From AC-32 sp963704005 (lineage in GTDB: Bacteria > Actinomycetota > Thermoleophilia > Gaiellales > Gaiellaceae), in assembly GCA_963704005.1 (NCBI GenBank), contig CAVPGJ010000005.1:1-64000 (forward strand): DNA of 64,000 nt, given 5' to 3'. Shown here piece after piece: positions 34,047 through 44,536 of this stretch. The notes beneath the pieces were generated by a model. That model made no database searches. It saw nothing but the letters and a program-made list of their open reading frames with translations, and was not told the origin of the DNA. A program made the position numbers and the translations under genes. Numbering within the stretch: position 1 is the stretch's first letter; each line of letters opens with the position of its first letter.

Positions 34047-36769
34047 CCCCGCGAGCGCAGGACGAAGCGGCGCAGCTCGTCGGCGCCCCAGACGATCACC
34101 GGGAACGGCGCGAGCACCGCGAGGTCGACGGGCTTCAGCGCAGCCGTTCCGAACACGTCCTGGAGCACCGGAACGAAGATCACGGCTGCCGCGAAGACGA
34201 TCTCGGAGGCAATGCCCCAGAGCAGGAGGCGGTTGGTGAAGAAGCCGACCGAGCGGAGTGACGCGCGCTCGGTCCGCGCCGCGACGGCCGTGCCGATCTG
34301 ACAGGCGACGATCCCGGCGAACGTCATCGTGGTCGCCCGCAGATACGCGCTGTGGAGCGGGTGCCCGGCCGAGACGACGTCGTTCAGGTGCCAGCCCGCG
34401 CCGACGAGGACGAAGAAGAAGCCGAAGAGGACCAGGGCGGCCTCGATCAGCCCGAGGAAGAGCCAGGCACGCCTGAGCAGCGAGCCTCTGATCACGCCTT
34501 CCGAGCGTGGTCGCGGACGCCGCTCCATCAAGCCCGGCTCCGGCGGCTCGCGACCGAGCGCGAGCGCCGGGAGGATCTCGGTGCCGAGGTCGATCGCAAG
34601 GATCTGCAGCACGGTGATCGGCAGCGGTATCGCGCCGCCGGAGAGCGCGAAGACGAGAAACGGAACGACCTCCGGAGTCGCGTGGGCGAAGATGTAGAGG
34701 ATGAACTTTCGGACGTTGTCGAAGACCTGACGCCCCGCTTCGACCGCGGCGACGATCGTCGCGAAGTTGTCGTCCGTGAGCACCATCGTCGACGCCTCGC
34801 GAGCAACGTCGGTGCCGGTGAGCCCCATCGCGACGCCGATGTCCGCCCGGCGCAGCGCGGGCGCGTCGTTGACCCCGTCGCCGGTCATGGCCACGACCTG
34901 CCCCTCGTCCTGCAGGGCATCCGTGATCCGGAGCTTCGCCTCGGGCGAGCTGCGGGCGAAGATCAGCTCGTCGCCGCCGCGAAGGAGCGCCTCGAGCTGC
35001 TCCTCGCTCATCGCCTCCAGCTCCTCGCCCGTGACGACACGGACGCCGTCGCGCGCGATGCCGACACGCCGCGCGATCTGGGCCGCCGTCGGGCCGTAGT
35101 CGCCCGTGATGACGATGATCCGGATGCCGGCCTTGTGGCAGCGCTCGACGGCCTCGGCCACCTCGGGGCGCGGCGGGTCGAACAGCGCCACCAGTCCGAG
35201 CAGGCAGAGCTCGCTCTCGGCGTCCTCCCTGCGCTCGGGCGGCACGGCGCCGTCCGGGAGCCGCCTGCGGGCCACGGCCAGCACGCGCAGGCCCTGTCTC
35301 GCGTACGAGTCGAGCACCTCCAGCACCTCGGCCCGGTCGGCCTCCGTGATCGGGCGGTGGTTCTCCCGGCCACCGATCGCGGTGGAGCGGGCGAGCACCT
35401 CTTCCGGAGCGCCCTTCGAGTGGACCGTCAGCGTGCCGTCGGCCCGCTCGTCCACGGTCGACATCAGCCGGAGCTTCGGGTCGAAGCGGTACAGCTTGCG
35501 CCGGGCGCGCTCGCGCCGCCGCACCTCGACGTCGATGCCCAGGGCGCGCGCGGTCTCGAGCATCCCGATCTCCGTCGCCTCGCCACGTGACTTGTTCGGC
35601 TCGCCGGCGAGCTCCGCCGACGAGCACGAGGCGATCGTCCGGCCGAGCAGCGTCAGGAGAGGGTTGCCGTCGCCGTTCCCGGCCTCGAGGTCGACCTCCC
35701 CCAGCGGCGTCCAGACACGCACCGCCCGCATCCGGTTCTCGGTAAGCGTCCCTGTCTTGTCGGTGCAGATCACGCCTGCGGAGCCGAGAGTCTCGACGGC
35801 GCTCAGCCGCTTCACGAGTGCGCCGCGCCGTGCGAGCGTCGCGACGCCGACGGCCAGCGCGAGCGTGATCGTCGGCAGCAGGCCCTCCGGCACGTTGGCG
35901 ACGATCAGCCCGATCGCGAAGGTCGCAGCGTCCCTGAGCGGCAGACCGGCGGCGAAGTACCCGATCGGGACGAACGCGAGCCCGGCGAGGACGGCAACCA
36001 GCGCGATCAGCCAGGCGACCCGGCGGACCTGCTGCTCGAGCGGGCTGGGCTCGGGCTTGACGCGCTCGGTCAATGCGGCGATGCGACCGAGCTCGGTCTG
36101 CATCCCGGTCGTGACGACGAGCGCCCTGGCCTCCCCGCCTACGCAGCTCGACCCGCTGAAGACGACGTCGCGCGCCTCGAGGACCGGCCCGGTCTCGTCG
36201 ACGAACTCCGCGGATCTGTAGACCGGCTGCGACTCGCCCGTCAACGTCGAGAGGTCGATCTCGAGGGCGCCTTCGAGCAGCCTCGCGTCAGCCGAGACGC
36301 GGTCGCCTTCCGAGAGGAGAAGGACGTCGCCGGGCACGAGCTCCCTCGCCTCGACCTCCTGCGGCCGCTCGTCGCGCACGACGCTCGCCCGCTCCGGCAG
36401 GTACGTTCGCAGCGCCTCGATTGCGCGCTCGGCCTGCCGTTCCTGCGCGAAGGCGAAGACGGCGTTCAGCAGAACGACCGCGACGATCGCCGCACCGATG
36501 ATCGGGGTGCCGACGGCGAACGCGAGCGCCGCGGCGACCCAGAGAAGAAGCGCGAGGGGGTGGGTCAGCTGCGCCAGGACCTGCTTCGGCCACGTGACGC
36601 CGCCGCGGCGCTGCAGCTCATTGGGACCGTAGGCCTCGAGCCGCCTGGACGCCTCGCGAGTCGTCAGTCCTCTCGGCGAGCTGCGCAGCTCCCGGAAGAG
36701 CTGCGCCGGGTCCTCGCGCGCGTCGGCGGGTGAGTCTCGGGCGACCGCCGTTGCTCCGTTGGCGCTCAT
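34043..36769 (-). CDS. Cation-transporting P-type ATPase, CtpF-like
   Basis: This 908-residue P2-type ATPase has an N-terminal cation-ATPase domain (RGLTTREASRRLEAYGPNEL near residue 38), TGESQP near 165, VPEGLLPTITLALAVG in helix 4, DKTGT near 337, KGAPEEVL in the nucleotide domain, ITGDYGPTA, and GDGVNDAP near 630. The last helices include IDLGTEILPALALG. It resembles the SERCA/PMR-type calcium pumps and the mycobacterial CtpF, a DosR-regulon calcium ATPase. The ATG at 36769 starts MSANGATAV. The gene is flanked by hsp20/RsbRD-like and a small membrane protein gene, which fits the dormancy-type block. Confidence 0.92.
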   Translation of the reverse strand: MSANGATAVARDSPADAREDPAQLFRELRSSPRGLTTREASRRLEAYGPNELQRRGGVTWPKQVLAQLTHPLALLLWVAAALAFAVGTPIIGAAIVAVVLLNAVFAFAQERQAERAIEALRTYLPERASVVRDERPQEVEARELVPGDVLLLSEGDRVSADARLLEGALEIDLSTLTGESQPVYRSAEFVDETGPVLEARDVVFSGSSCVGGEARALVVTTGMQTELGRIAALTERVKPEPSPLEQQVRRVAWLIALVAVLAGLAFVPIGYFAAGLPLRDAATFAIGLIVANVPEGLLPTITLALAVGVATLARRGALVKRLSAVETLGSAGVICTDKTGTLTENRMRAVRVWTPLGEVDLEAGNGDGNPLLTLLGRTIASCSSAELAGEPNKSRGEATEIGMLETARALGIDVEVRRRERARRKLYRFDPKLRLMSTVDERADGTLTVHSKGAPEEVLARSTAIGGRENHRPITEADRAEVLEVLDSYARQGLRVLAVARRRLPDGAVPPERREDAESELCLLGLVALFDPPRPEVAEAVERCHKAGIRIIVITGDYGPTAAQIARRVGIARDGVRVVTGEELEAMSEEQLEALLRGGDELIFARSSPEAKLRITDALQDEGQVVAMTGDGVNDAPALRRADIGVAMGLTGTDVAREASTMVLTDDNFATIVAAVEAGRQVFDNVRKFILYIFAHATPEVVPFLVFALSGGAIPLPITVLQILAIDLGTEILPALALGREPPEPGLMERRPRPRSEGVIRGSLLRRAWLFLGLIEAALVLFGFFFVLVGAGWHLNDVVSAGHPLHSAYLRATTMTFAGIVACQIGTAVAARTERASLRSVGFFTNRLLLWGIASEIVFAAAVIFVPVLQDVFGTAALKPVDLAVLAPFPVIVWGADELRRFVLRSRG

Positions 36770-36788
36770 CTCCGCGCTGCCCTTCTGG

Positions 36789-37340
36789 CTAACCCCGTGG
36801 GCAGAAGCCGGAGCGGATCCGCACGAGCCGCGACCTGACCTCATCGGCGGGCAGCGCGGAGTTGAGGAGCGGGCTCGTGACCTCGTCCGTCAGGAGCCGG
36901 GAGCAGGCGGCGGCGCAGGCGGGATCGAGCTCGAGCTGCGGGTCGGCCAGTTCCTCGGCGAGCGCTGCAAGCGGGACGGCGTTGGCCGCGATCCGCGGGT
37001 TCTCGGCCGGCTCGAGGCGCGCCCGGATCGCGCGACTGAGCGAGCGTCGGTTGGCCATGGTCGCCTCCTGTTCTGCGCGCGCGCGCACTTCCGGGATCGC
37101 GTACGCATCACGCTCGGCGAGTAGCCGATCGACGAGATCCCAGCGTCGCCAGCCGGCGAGGACGGCGCGCCAGGCGAGAACCAGTCCGCCGAAGAGGAAC
37201 GGCAGCGCGAGAGCGGGAAAAAGAGACGCAGCGGCGACCGCAAGCACGAAGGCCGCAGCTGCGACTGCACCGTCCTCCCACTCCTCCCGCCGGAGGTCCT
37301 GCAAGCGCTGACCTGCCTGTTCGACTGCTCGTGCAACCAT
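36789..37340 (-). CDS. Two-helix membrane protein of unknown function
   Basis: This 183-residue protein has a charged N-terminus (QAGQRLQDLRREEWEDG), a hydrophobic hairpin around residues 25-60 (AVAAAAFVLAVAAASLFPAL and PFLFGGLVLAWRAVL), then a soluble helical tail ending in a Cys-containing segment (DPACAAACSRLL). I recognise no family. The ATG at 37340 is the first that gives a sensible start; an upstream GTG also fits. It lies 20 bases upstream of the CtpF-like ATPase on the same strand and probably shares its transcript. A strong copy of the recurring upstream motif sits 48-75 bases before its start. Confidence 0.75.
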   Translation of the reverse strand: MVARAVEQAGQRLQDLRREEWEDGAVAAAAFVLAVAAASLFPALALPFLFGGLVLAWRAVLAGWRRWDLVDRLLAERDAYAIPEVRARAEQEATMANRRSLSRAIRARLEPAENPRIAANAVPLAALAEELADPQLELDPACAAACSRLLTDEVTSPLLNSALPADEVRSRLVRIRSGFCPRG

Positions 37341-37387
37341 CGCTCCCCAAGGGTGCAAGGCACAGCTCTGGGGCGAATCCGCGCGCA

Positions 37388-37415
37388 CCCCATTTTCGCG
37401 CGCGGAGAACTACGG
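37388..37415 (-). promoter_or_regulatory. Conserved upstream motif, site B
   Basis: In gene direction: CCGTAGTTCTCCGC, followed by GCGCGAAAATGGGG. It agrees with site A (17497-17524) at 25 of 28 positions, and both lie 48-120 bases upstream of minus-strand operons. It would control the small membrane protein and CtpF-like ATPase genes. Confidence 0.45.
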
Positions 37416-37495
37416 ACAGCCAATGAGCGGAGCTCCGGATGCCGCGGGCCGGGGCCCGCGCGAGGATCCGGGGGAGCAAGCGAGAGGAGATCGCG

Positions 37496-38252
<757 letters not shown>

Positions 38253-38268
<16 letters not shown>

Positions 38269-38574
38269 CGCTGGCCGAGATCGATGCGGTCCGGATGAGC
38301 ATCCCGAAGGCGGTACAGCGGTTCGAGGAGATCGGTGCTCCCCGAGCTGCACGAGGCCAGGACGGCTACGAGGGCTGCTACGTCCTGGCGACCCCGGAGG
38401 GAAAGGCACTCGTGATGACGTTCTGGGCGCGACGAGGCTGCGGCCGAGGCAGGGATCTCGAGCGGGCTCTGGCGCGCACAGGTGGCGAAGTTCGTGACGC
38501 TGATGCGCACGCAGCCCGGGCGTGAGACCTACGACGTCGCCGTCGCCGAGGCGCCCGCGTGCCGGTGGCCGTGA
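38253..38574 (+). pseudogene. Small ABM-like (dimeric alpha/beta barrel) protein, frameshifted
   Basis: Starting at an ATG inside the end of the ATP-binding gene, the frame reads MVARVTLAEIDAVRMSIPKA and, after a shift near 38335, continues with a strand-rich part (EGCYVLATPEGKALVMTFWA). A further shift near 38430 leads to AQVAKFVTLMRTQPGRETYDVAVAE and a TGA at 38572. The pattern is that of an antibiotic-biosynthesis-monooxygenase-like domain of about 100 residues. It lies between the two ABC subunits, which is unusual, and overlaps the permease start. Two or more shifts make it broken as sequenced. Confidence 0.55.
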
Positions 38575-41549
38575 GCAAGCTGTTCGGCGTCCCGGTCGCC
38601 TCGCTCGCGCTCGTCCTCGGAGCATTCCTCGTCATCGCGCTCGCGGTCATCGGCGGCTCCGCCGCTCCGCCACCGGATCTTCCTGCGCCTCGGCCTGCGC
38701 AACGTGTCGCCGCCGCCGGGGACGCGCCGCGCTGATCGTCGCCGGCCTGATGCTCGGGACGGCGATCATCACGGCGGCGCTGGCGACCGGCGACACGATG
38801 AGCCAGACGATCCGCTCGGTCGCGATCTCGGCACTCGGGCCGACCGACGAGGTCGTCGCGGCGAAGGGAATCGAGCGCCCAGTTTGCAACCGAGAGCTCC
38901 GGCACCGGCACGCGCTACTTCCCGCAGAGCTACGCCGTCCGGGTCGCGAAGGCCGCCGAAGGCTCCGGCCTCGTCGCAGGCGTCGCGCCGGTGATCGTCG
39001 AGCCGGTCGCGGTGCAGGACCTGACGAGCAGGCAGACCGAGCCGCGCGTGACGCTGTTCGCGAGCGACCCGGCCCGGATGGGGGCCTTCGGCGCGATCCG
39101 CTCGGGCGGCGACGACCGTCTCGCTCGGCCGATCTGCGCCCCGGCGAGATCTACCTGAACGCGAAGGGGGCCGAGAAGCTCGACGCGAAGGCAGGCGACA
39201 CGGCTCCGCCTCCTCACCGGCACGACCAGCGCGACCGTTCGCGTCCGCGCCGTCGTGCGCTACGCAGGGGCAGCCGCGACCGATGACCGGGGTGCTGATG
39301 CCGCTCGGCGCCGCGCAGAAGCTGCTCGGCAAGCCCGGTCAGATCGGCGCGATCTTCGTCGCCAACCGCGGCGGCGTGGGCCAGAGCGCGGCGGTCGTCG
39401 CGCTGCTGAAGCCGACCGTCTCGCCGCTCGGGCTCGAGACCGACACGACCAAGCAGGACGCTCCTGAAGACGGCCGACACGGTCGGCGCCTCGTTCATGT
39501 CGCTCTTCACGACGTTCGGCTCGTTCTCGATCGCCGCCGGGATCCTGCTCATCTTCCTGATCTTCGTCATGCTCGCAGCCGAGCGCCGCGGCGAGCTCGG
39601 CATCGCGCGCGCGGTCGGCATGCGCCGAGGCCACCTGGTGCAGATGTTTCTCTACGAGGGGCTCGCCTACGACCTGGTCGCGGCCGCGGTCGGCGTGCTG
39701 CTCGGGGTGGTCGTCGCCTACGCGATGGTGATTGCGATGGCGAGCGCCTTCGCGAGCACCGACCTCCATATCTCGTACTCGGTCGGGGCGGAGAGCCTGG
39801 TCATCGGCTACACGATCGGCGTGTTGCTCACGCTCGCCGTCGTCGCGTTCTCGGCGTGGCGCGTCAGCCGGATGAACATCGTCAGCGCGATCCGCAACTC
39901 CGCGACCCACCCGTTCGCCAAGACGAGCCGCAGGCGCTGGCTGCTCGGCATCGGCGGGATCGTGCTCGGCGCGCTGCTCGCGACAGCGGGCGTCGTCGCC
40001 CAGGACGGGATCACGCTCGGCCTCGGGGTCTCGGTGGCGATTCTCAGCCTGGTCCCCGTCCTGCTCGCAGTCGGTGCGCCGGAGCGAGCGGTGCACACCG
40101 GCGCCGGGCTCGCGCTCGTCGCCTGGTTCGTGCTCCCGATGAGCCGCTGGCTGTTCGGCGACCTGAAGGTGAACTTCTCGATCTTCATCCTCGGCGGCCT
40201 GGCGATCGTGGTCGGCGCGACCTGGGCGATCGTCTACAACGCCGACCTCCTGCTCGGTGCGGTCGGCGCGACCGCCGGCCGGGTCAAGAGCCTGGCGCCG
40301 GTCATCCGCATGGCGATGGCGTATCCGCTGCGGAGCCTGTTCCGCACCGGCGTCACGCTCGCGATGTTCACGCTCGTCGTCTTCACGCTCGTCGTCGGCT
40401 CGGTTACGACCGGCTCGTTCGTCCACGCGCTCAACGACGCGAAGGCCTTCGGCGGCGGCTTCGACGTGCGCGCGACCTCCTCGCCCAGCGCGCCGATCGT
40501 CGACATGCGCGCGGCCCTCGCCCGCGCGCGCGGCGTGAGCCCCGCCGACTTCCGCCTCGTCTCCAGCCTCTCGACGCTCCCGGTCAAGGCGCACCAGCTC
40601 GGAACGAAGGCGAAGGAGGAGTCGTACGTCGTGCACGGCGTCGACGCTGTCTTCCTGAGGCACACGACCTACCGGCTGGCCGACCTCGCGCGCGGCTACA
40701 CCTCGCCGGCGGCGGTCTGGCGCGCCCTGCGCGAGCACCCGAACCTCGCCGTCGTCGACCAGTACATGGTGCCCCGCAAGGCGAACTGGGGCACGCCGCC
40801 CGCCGAAGTTCATGCTGCGCGGCTTCTATCTCGAGGACAAGAGCTTCGCGCCGGTGGAGGTGCGGGTTCGTGACCCGCAGACAGGCAGGCAGACGACGCT
40901 CAAGGTGATCGGGGTCCTCTCCGACGCGACGCCGCAGCTCATGACAGGCATCTGGACGTCGCAGGAGACGCTGGCGCGCGTGTTCGGAAAGCGCGTCCTC
41001 CCCACGACCTTCCTGTTCGCCCTCCAGCAGGGCGTCGACCCGAAGGCGACCGCGAGCAAGCTCGAGTCGGCCTTCCTGGCCAACGGCATGCAGGCCGACT
41101 CGGTCCGCAAGCTGCTCTCCGACGCTGTCTCCGCCAGCCTCACCTTCGACCGGCTGATCATCGGCTTCATGGGTCTCGGCCTGATCGTCGGCGTCGCCGC
41201 GCTCGGCGTGATCACGGCGCGCGCGGTCGTCGAGCGCCGCCAGCAGATCGGTGTGCTGCGCGCGATCGGCTTCCGACGGCGGATGGTGCAGGCGAGCTTC
41301 CTGCTCGAGTCGTCGTTCGTCGCGCTCACCTCGATCGTGGTCGGCACCACGCTCGGTCTTGCCGTCGCCTACAACGTGATCAGCGACTCGAGGCGCACCC
41401 CGAGCTGGTCGAACATGGCGTTCACCGTGCCGTGGCTGACACTCGCGATCATCTTTGTCGCCGTCTACGCCGTCGCGCTCATGACGACGTTCGTCCCCGC
41501 GCGGCGTGCTGCCCGGATCTATCCGGCGGAGGCACTGCGGTATCAGTGA
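38559..41549 (+). pseudogene. Large FtsX/MacB-like ABC permease, multiply frameshifted in its first third
   Basis: A probable GTG start at 38559 leads to VSKLFGVPVASLALVLGAF and RAALIVAGLMLGTAIITAALATGDT, the first helix and start of the extracellular region. At least five shifts follow before 39500. From 39497 to about 40805 one frame is open for 440 codons with three-helix FtsX bundles (LAAERRGELGIARAVGMRRGHL, shortened; and FSIFILGGLAIVVGATWAIV). One more shift near 40808 leads to the last 245 codons, containing RQQIGVLRAIGFRRRMVQASF and ending ARIYPAEALRYQ. The protein would be about 990 residues with two FtsX domains. Such permeases export lipoproteins, peptides or drugs. Confidence 0.85.
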
Positions 41550-41678
41550 GCCCTCAGGAGCGCATGTTCCGCGGCGGGACCTTGCGAGGTTGAGAAGCTC
41601 TCCACTCGGCCGATAGCCGTTCGTCTATGCGCTCGTCCCGCCGCCGGGATTGGACCTGTTCGCGTCGAAACCCGAAGC

Positions 41679-43589
41679 GTGACGCGCCTCGCATTCGTGA
41701 CGCTGCTCGCCCTCGGGGCGGTCGTTCTCGCGCCGGCTGCCTCGGCCGACCGGGCACAGGAGAAGGCGCTCGCCGAGCGATATGCACCGGTGGTGCGGCT
41801 CGTCTCCCACACGAACTGCGCACCCGGCAAGCCGTACTTGCCGATCAACGTGAACCTGCTCTTCGGCGAGCCCACCGTGGCGCTGCGCGGGCCGTGGGGC
41901 TCCGGCGACCTGGTCAAGATCGGCCCCACCGCCGAGGACCTCTCCAGGGGTCTCTTCGAGTATCACCTCGATTTCCCCGGGAATGCGCTCCAGCCGGGCT
42001 GCGACTACCTGCGCTGGGAACGCCGGCTGGTCGAGGGCCAGGCGCCTGCGGTCTACGCGCACGTCGCCGCTGACCCCGAGCGTCCGGGGAAGCTCGCCTT
42101 GCAGTACTGGCTCTTCTACGTCTTCAACGACTGGAACAACCTCCACGAGGGCGACTGGGAGATGATCCAGCTCGTCTTCGACGCCTCGACGCCGGCCCAG
42201 GCGCTGGAGCATCCGCCGGTCGAGGTGGGGTACAGCCAGCACGAGGGCGCGGAGCGGGCGGCCTGGACCGACGAGAAGCTGGAGCGCGTCGGGGGCACAC
42301 ACCCGGTCGTGCACCCGGCGGCGGGGTCGCACGCGAACTTCTACGGCGAGTCCCTCTACCTCGGAAGCTCGGCCGCAGAGGGGGTCGGCTGCGACGACAC
42401 GCGCGGGCCGACGTTCGACATCCGCCCGGCCGTGGAGACGATCCCCAGCGACTCCGCACAGGCGCGGGCGGACTTCCCCTGGATCGCGTTCGAAGGGCGC
42501 TGGGGCGAACGCCGGCCGGCGTTCTTCAACGGGCCGACCGGTCCGAACCTCAAGACGCAGTGGACCGAGCCCATCCGCTGGTCCGAAGGTTGGCGCGCGC
42601 GCAGCTTCACCGTCCCCGGCGGGAGTGCCTTCGGAAACGGCGGGACCGACTTCTTCTGCGGTGCGATCGCGCACGGGTCGAGAGCCCTGGTTCGGCTCGT
42701 CGACAAGCCCGTCGCCTTCGGCCTGGTGCTGGCGGGACTCGCCCTCCTGGTGGTCATCCTGATCTCCCGGGCGACCTGGCGGCCGGCCGCTCCGCTCCGC
42801 CTGGCCCACCGGCGGGCCTGGGGCCAGATCCTGGCGGCGTCGGCACGGATGTACGTCCAGCGGATCCCGCTCTTCGTCGGGATCGGTCTCGTCGTCATCC
42901 CGATCTCGCTGCTCATCACGCTCTTGCAGGCGCTCGTCCTCCATGCGACCGACATCCTCGGCGTCCAGACCGGCGGCGAGAACAACGGGTTCCTCGCCCT
43001 TCTCGTCCTCGCGATCGGGACGGCGCTGACGCTGCTCGGCCTGGGACTCGTTCAGGCCGCCTGCGCACGGGCGCTCGTCGAGATCGACGAAGGCCGCTCG
43101 GTCGGGCCCCTCGGTGCGTACCGGCTGGCCTACGACAGCGTCGTGCCGCTCTTTGGCGCCCTCCTCGTCGCGTCCGTCATCGTCTCGCTGCTCGCGAGCT
43201 CGATCTTCCTGATCCCGATCGCGGTGTGGCTGGCCGGCCGCTGGGCGCTGATCGCTCCCGCCATCGAGCTCGAGAAGCTCTCGGCAACCGGTGCCTTGCG
43301 CCGGAGCGGCCGGCTCGTGCGGAGGCATTGGCTCAAGGTCGCCTCGCTGATCGTCGCCGGCGGAGCACTCGTCGTCGTCGCGGGACCGCTGCTCGGCGCG
43401 CTGCTGATCCTCACTACCGACACCCCGTTCTGGCTGGTCAACGTCGTCGCCGGCGTCGTCTACGCGGTGGCGATGCCGTTCGTCGCGCTCACCACCGCGT
43501 ATGTGTACTTCGACGCGCGGACCCGTGCCGAGCTCGAGACGGAGAGCGACCTCACCGAGTTGCCGGCCGAGATCGAGCTCGCCACGTAG
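41679..43589 (+). CDS. Vps62-domain extracellular protein fused to a multi-helix membrane domain
   Basis: A GTG start gives a signal peptide (LAFVTLLALGAVVLAPAASA), then about 330 exported residues with the Vps62/DUF946 features: YWLFYVFNDWNNLHEGDWEM near residue 140 and HPAAGSHANFYGESLYLG near 210. After one helix near 350 the C-terminal half (about 400-620) has six helices and the motif ALRRSGRLVRRHWLKV, as in the membrane domains found in glycerophosphodiester phosphodiesterase-like proteins. The fusion of a Vps62-type domain to this membrane part is uncommon. The whole 636-residue frame is intact. Function is unknown; cell-envelope work is likely from topology. Confidence 0.8.
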   Translation: MTRLAFVTLLALGAVVLAPAASADRAQEKALAERYAPVVRLVSHTNCAPGKPYLPINVNLLFGEPTVALRGPWGSGDLVKIGPTAEDLSRGLFEYHLDFPGNALQPGCDYLRWERRLVEGQAPAVYAHVAADPERPGKLALQYWLFYVFNDWNNLHEGDWEMIQLVFDASTPAQALEHPPVEVGYSQHEGAERAAWTDEKLERVGGTHPVVHPAAGSHANFYGESLYLGSSAAEGVGCDDTRGPTFDIRPAVETIPSDSAQARADFPWIAFEGRWGERRPAFFNGPTGPNLKTQWTEPIRWSEGWRARSFTVPGGSAFGNGGTDFFCGAIAHGSRALVRLVDKPVAFGLVLAGLALLVVILISRATWRPAAPLRLAHRRAWGQILAASARMYVQRIPLFVGIGLVVIPISLLITLLQALVLHATDILGVQTGGENNGFLALLVLAIGTALTLLGLGLVQAACARALVEIDEGRSVGPLGAYRLAYDSVVPLFGALLVASVIVSLLASSIFLIPIAVWLAGRWALIAPAIELEKLSATGALRRSGRLVRRHWLKVASLIVAGGALVVVAGPLLGALLILTTDTPFWLVNVVAGVVYAVAMPFVALTTAYVYFDARTRAELETESDLTELPAEIELAT

Positions 43590-43609
43590 CTCGGCCTAGG
43601 ATTCAACCC

Positions 43610-44527
43610 GTGGCCGATGCCCGCGATCCGTTCGAGCCGAGGCCGGTCGACGAGATCGAGGTCGAGCCGACGCTCGCCGGCCGGCTCGCCCGCTGGACGC
43701 AACGGGCACGAGTTCTCCGAGGGCACGTCGACGCAGCCCGCGCCGATCACCAATCGGTCGACGTGGCCTACCGCCTCGTCGAGCGCGACTCGTCGATCGG
43801 CGGAGGGCTGCTCGCCGGCGCGCTCGCCTACCGGCTGTTCGTCTTCCTGCTCCCGACCGCGCTCCTCCTCGTCTCGGGGCTCGGGCTCTACGCCGGAAGC
43901 GTCGACAAGAGCCCGAGCGAGGTCGCCAAGGACGCCGGCCTGCACGGATTGATTGCTTCCGAGGTCAGCTCGGCGGCCTCGGGCCGCCACCGTGGCCTCG
44001 TCTTCCTGCTGATGGTGCCGGCAGTCCTCTACGCGACGGTCACCCTCTACCGCGCGATCGCGAAAGTGCATGCGATTGCCTGGCACGGCTCGGGCCGCGG
44101 CGTTCCCATCACGCGGAGAGGAGTCGGCGTGTTCGCAGTGGCCCTGCTGCTCCAGTTCGCGGCGGTGGAGATCGTGGGCTGGATCCGCCGTGGAGATCAA
44201 TTCGGCGGGCTCGCCGCGTTGCTCGTCTACCTCGTGCTCGTCGGCGGCGCGTGGCTCGCGGTCTCCACGCAACTTCCTCACGACGAGGTTCGCTGGCCGC
44301 GGCTCCTCCCCGGGGCGGTGCTGTTCGGCGTCGGGCTGCTGTTCGTGAACGTCTTCAACGTCTACATCACGACCCGCCTCGTCGAGAACCGGGCCGACAC
44401 CTACGGCGCACTCGGGATCGCCACCGCGCTCCTCTTCTCTCTGGTGCTGGTCGGCCGCCTGATGGTCGTATCCGCAGAGCTCAATGCAGCCCTGAACGGA
44501 CGCCGCGCTCGAAGCCCGGCGTCCTAG
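43610..44527 (+). CDS. YihY/BrkB-family membrane protein
   Basis: This 305-residue protein begins at a GTG 20 bases after the previous stop (VADARDPFEP). After a charged N-terminus come six helices typical of the YihY/virulence factor BrkB family, including SSIGGGLLAGALAYRLFVFLLP near residue 62, which carries the conserved glycines and Tyr-Arg, and LPHDEVRWPRLLPGAVLFG near 225. The family was once named RNase BN in error; its role is unknown, with suggestions of transport. It probably shares a transcript with the Vps62-domain gene upstream and the PAS-LuxR gene ten bases downstream. Confidence 0.88.
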   Translation: MADARDPFEPRPVDEIEVEPTLAGRLARWTQRARVLRGHVDAARADHQSVDVAYRLVERDSSIGGGLLAGALAYRLFVFLLPTALLLVSGLGLYAGSVDKSPSEVAKDAGLHGLIASEVSSAASGRHRGLVFLLMVPAVLYATVTLYRAIAKVHAIAWHGSGRGVPITRRGVGVFAVALLLQFAAVEIVGWIRRGDQFGGLAALLVYLVLVGGAWLAVSTQLPHDEVRWPRLLPGAVLFGVGLLFVNVFNVYITTRLVENRADTYGALGIATALLFSLVLVGRLMVVSAELNAALNGRRARSPAS

Positions 44528-44536
44528 AATCGTTCG

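Noticed and set aside
37443..37460. GC-rich hairpin just before the ABC ATPase gene as a riboswitch
   Set aside because: It is a simple eight-base stem with no further structure; chance or a terminator remnant is enough to explain it.
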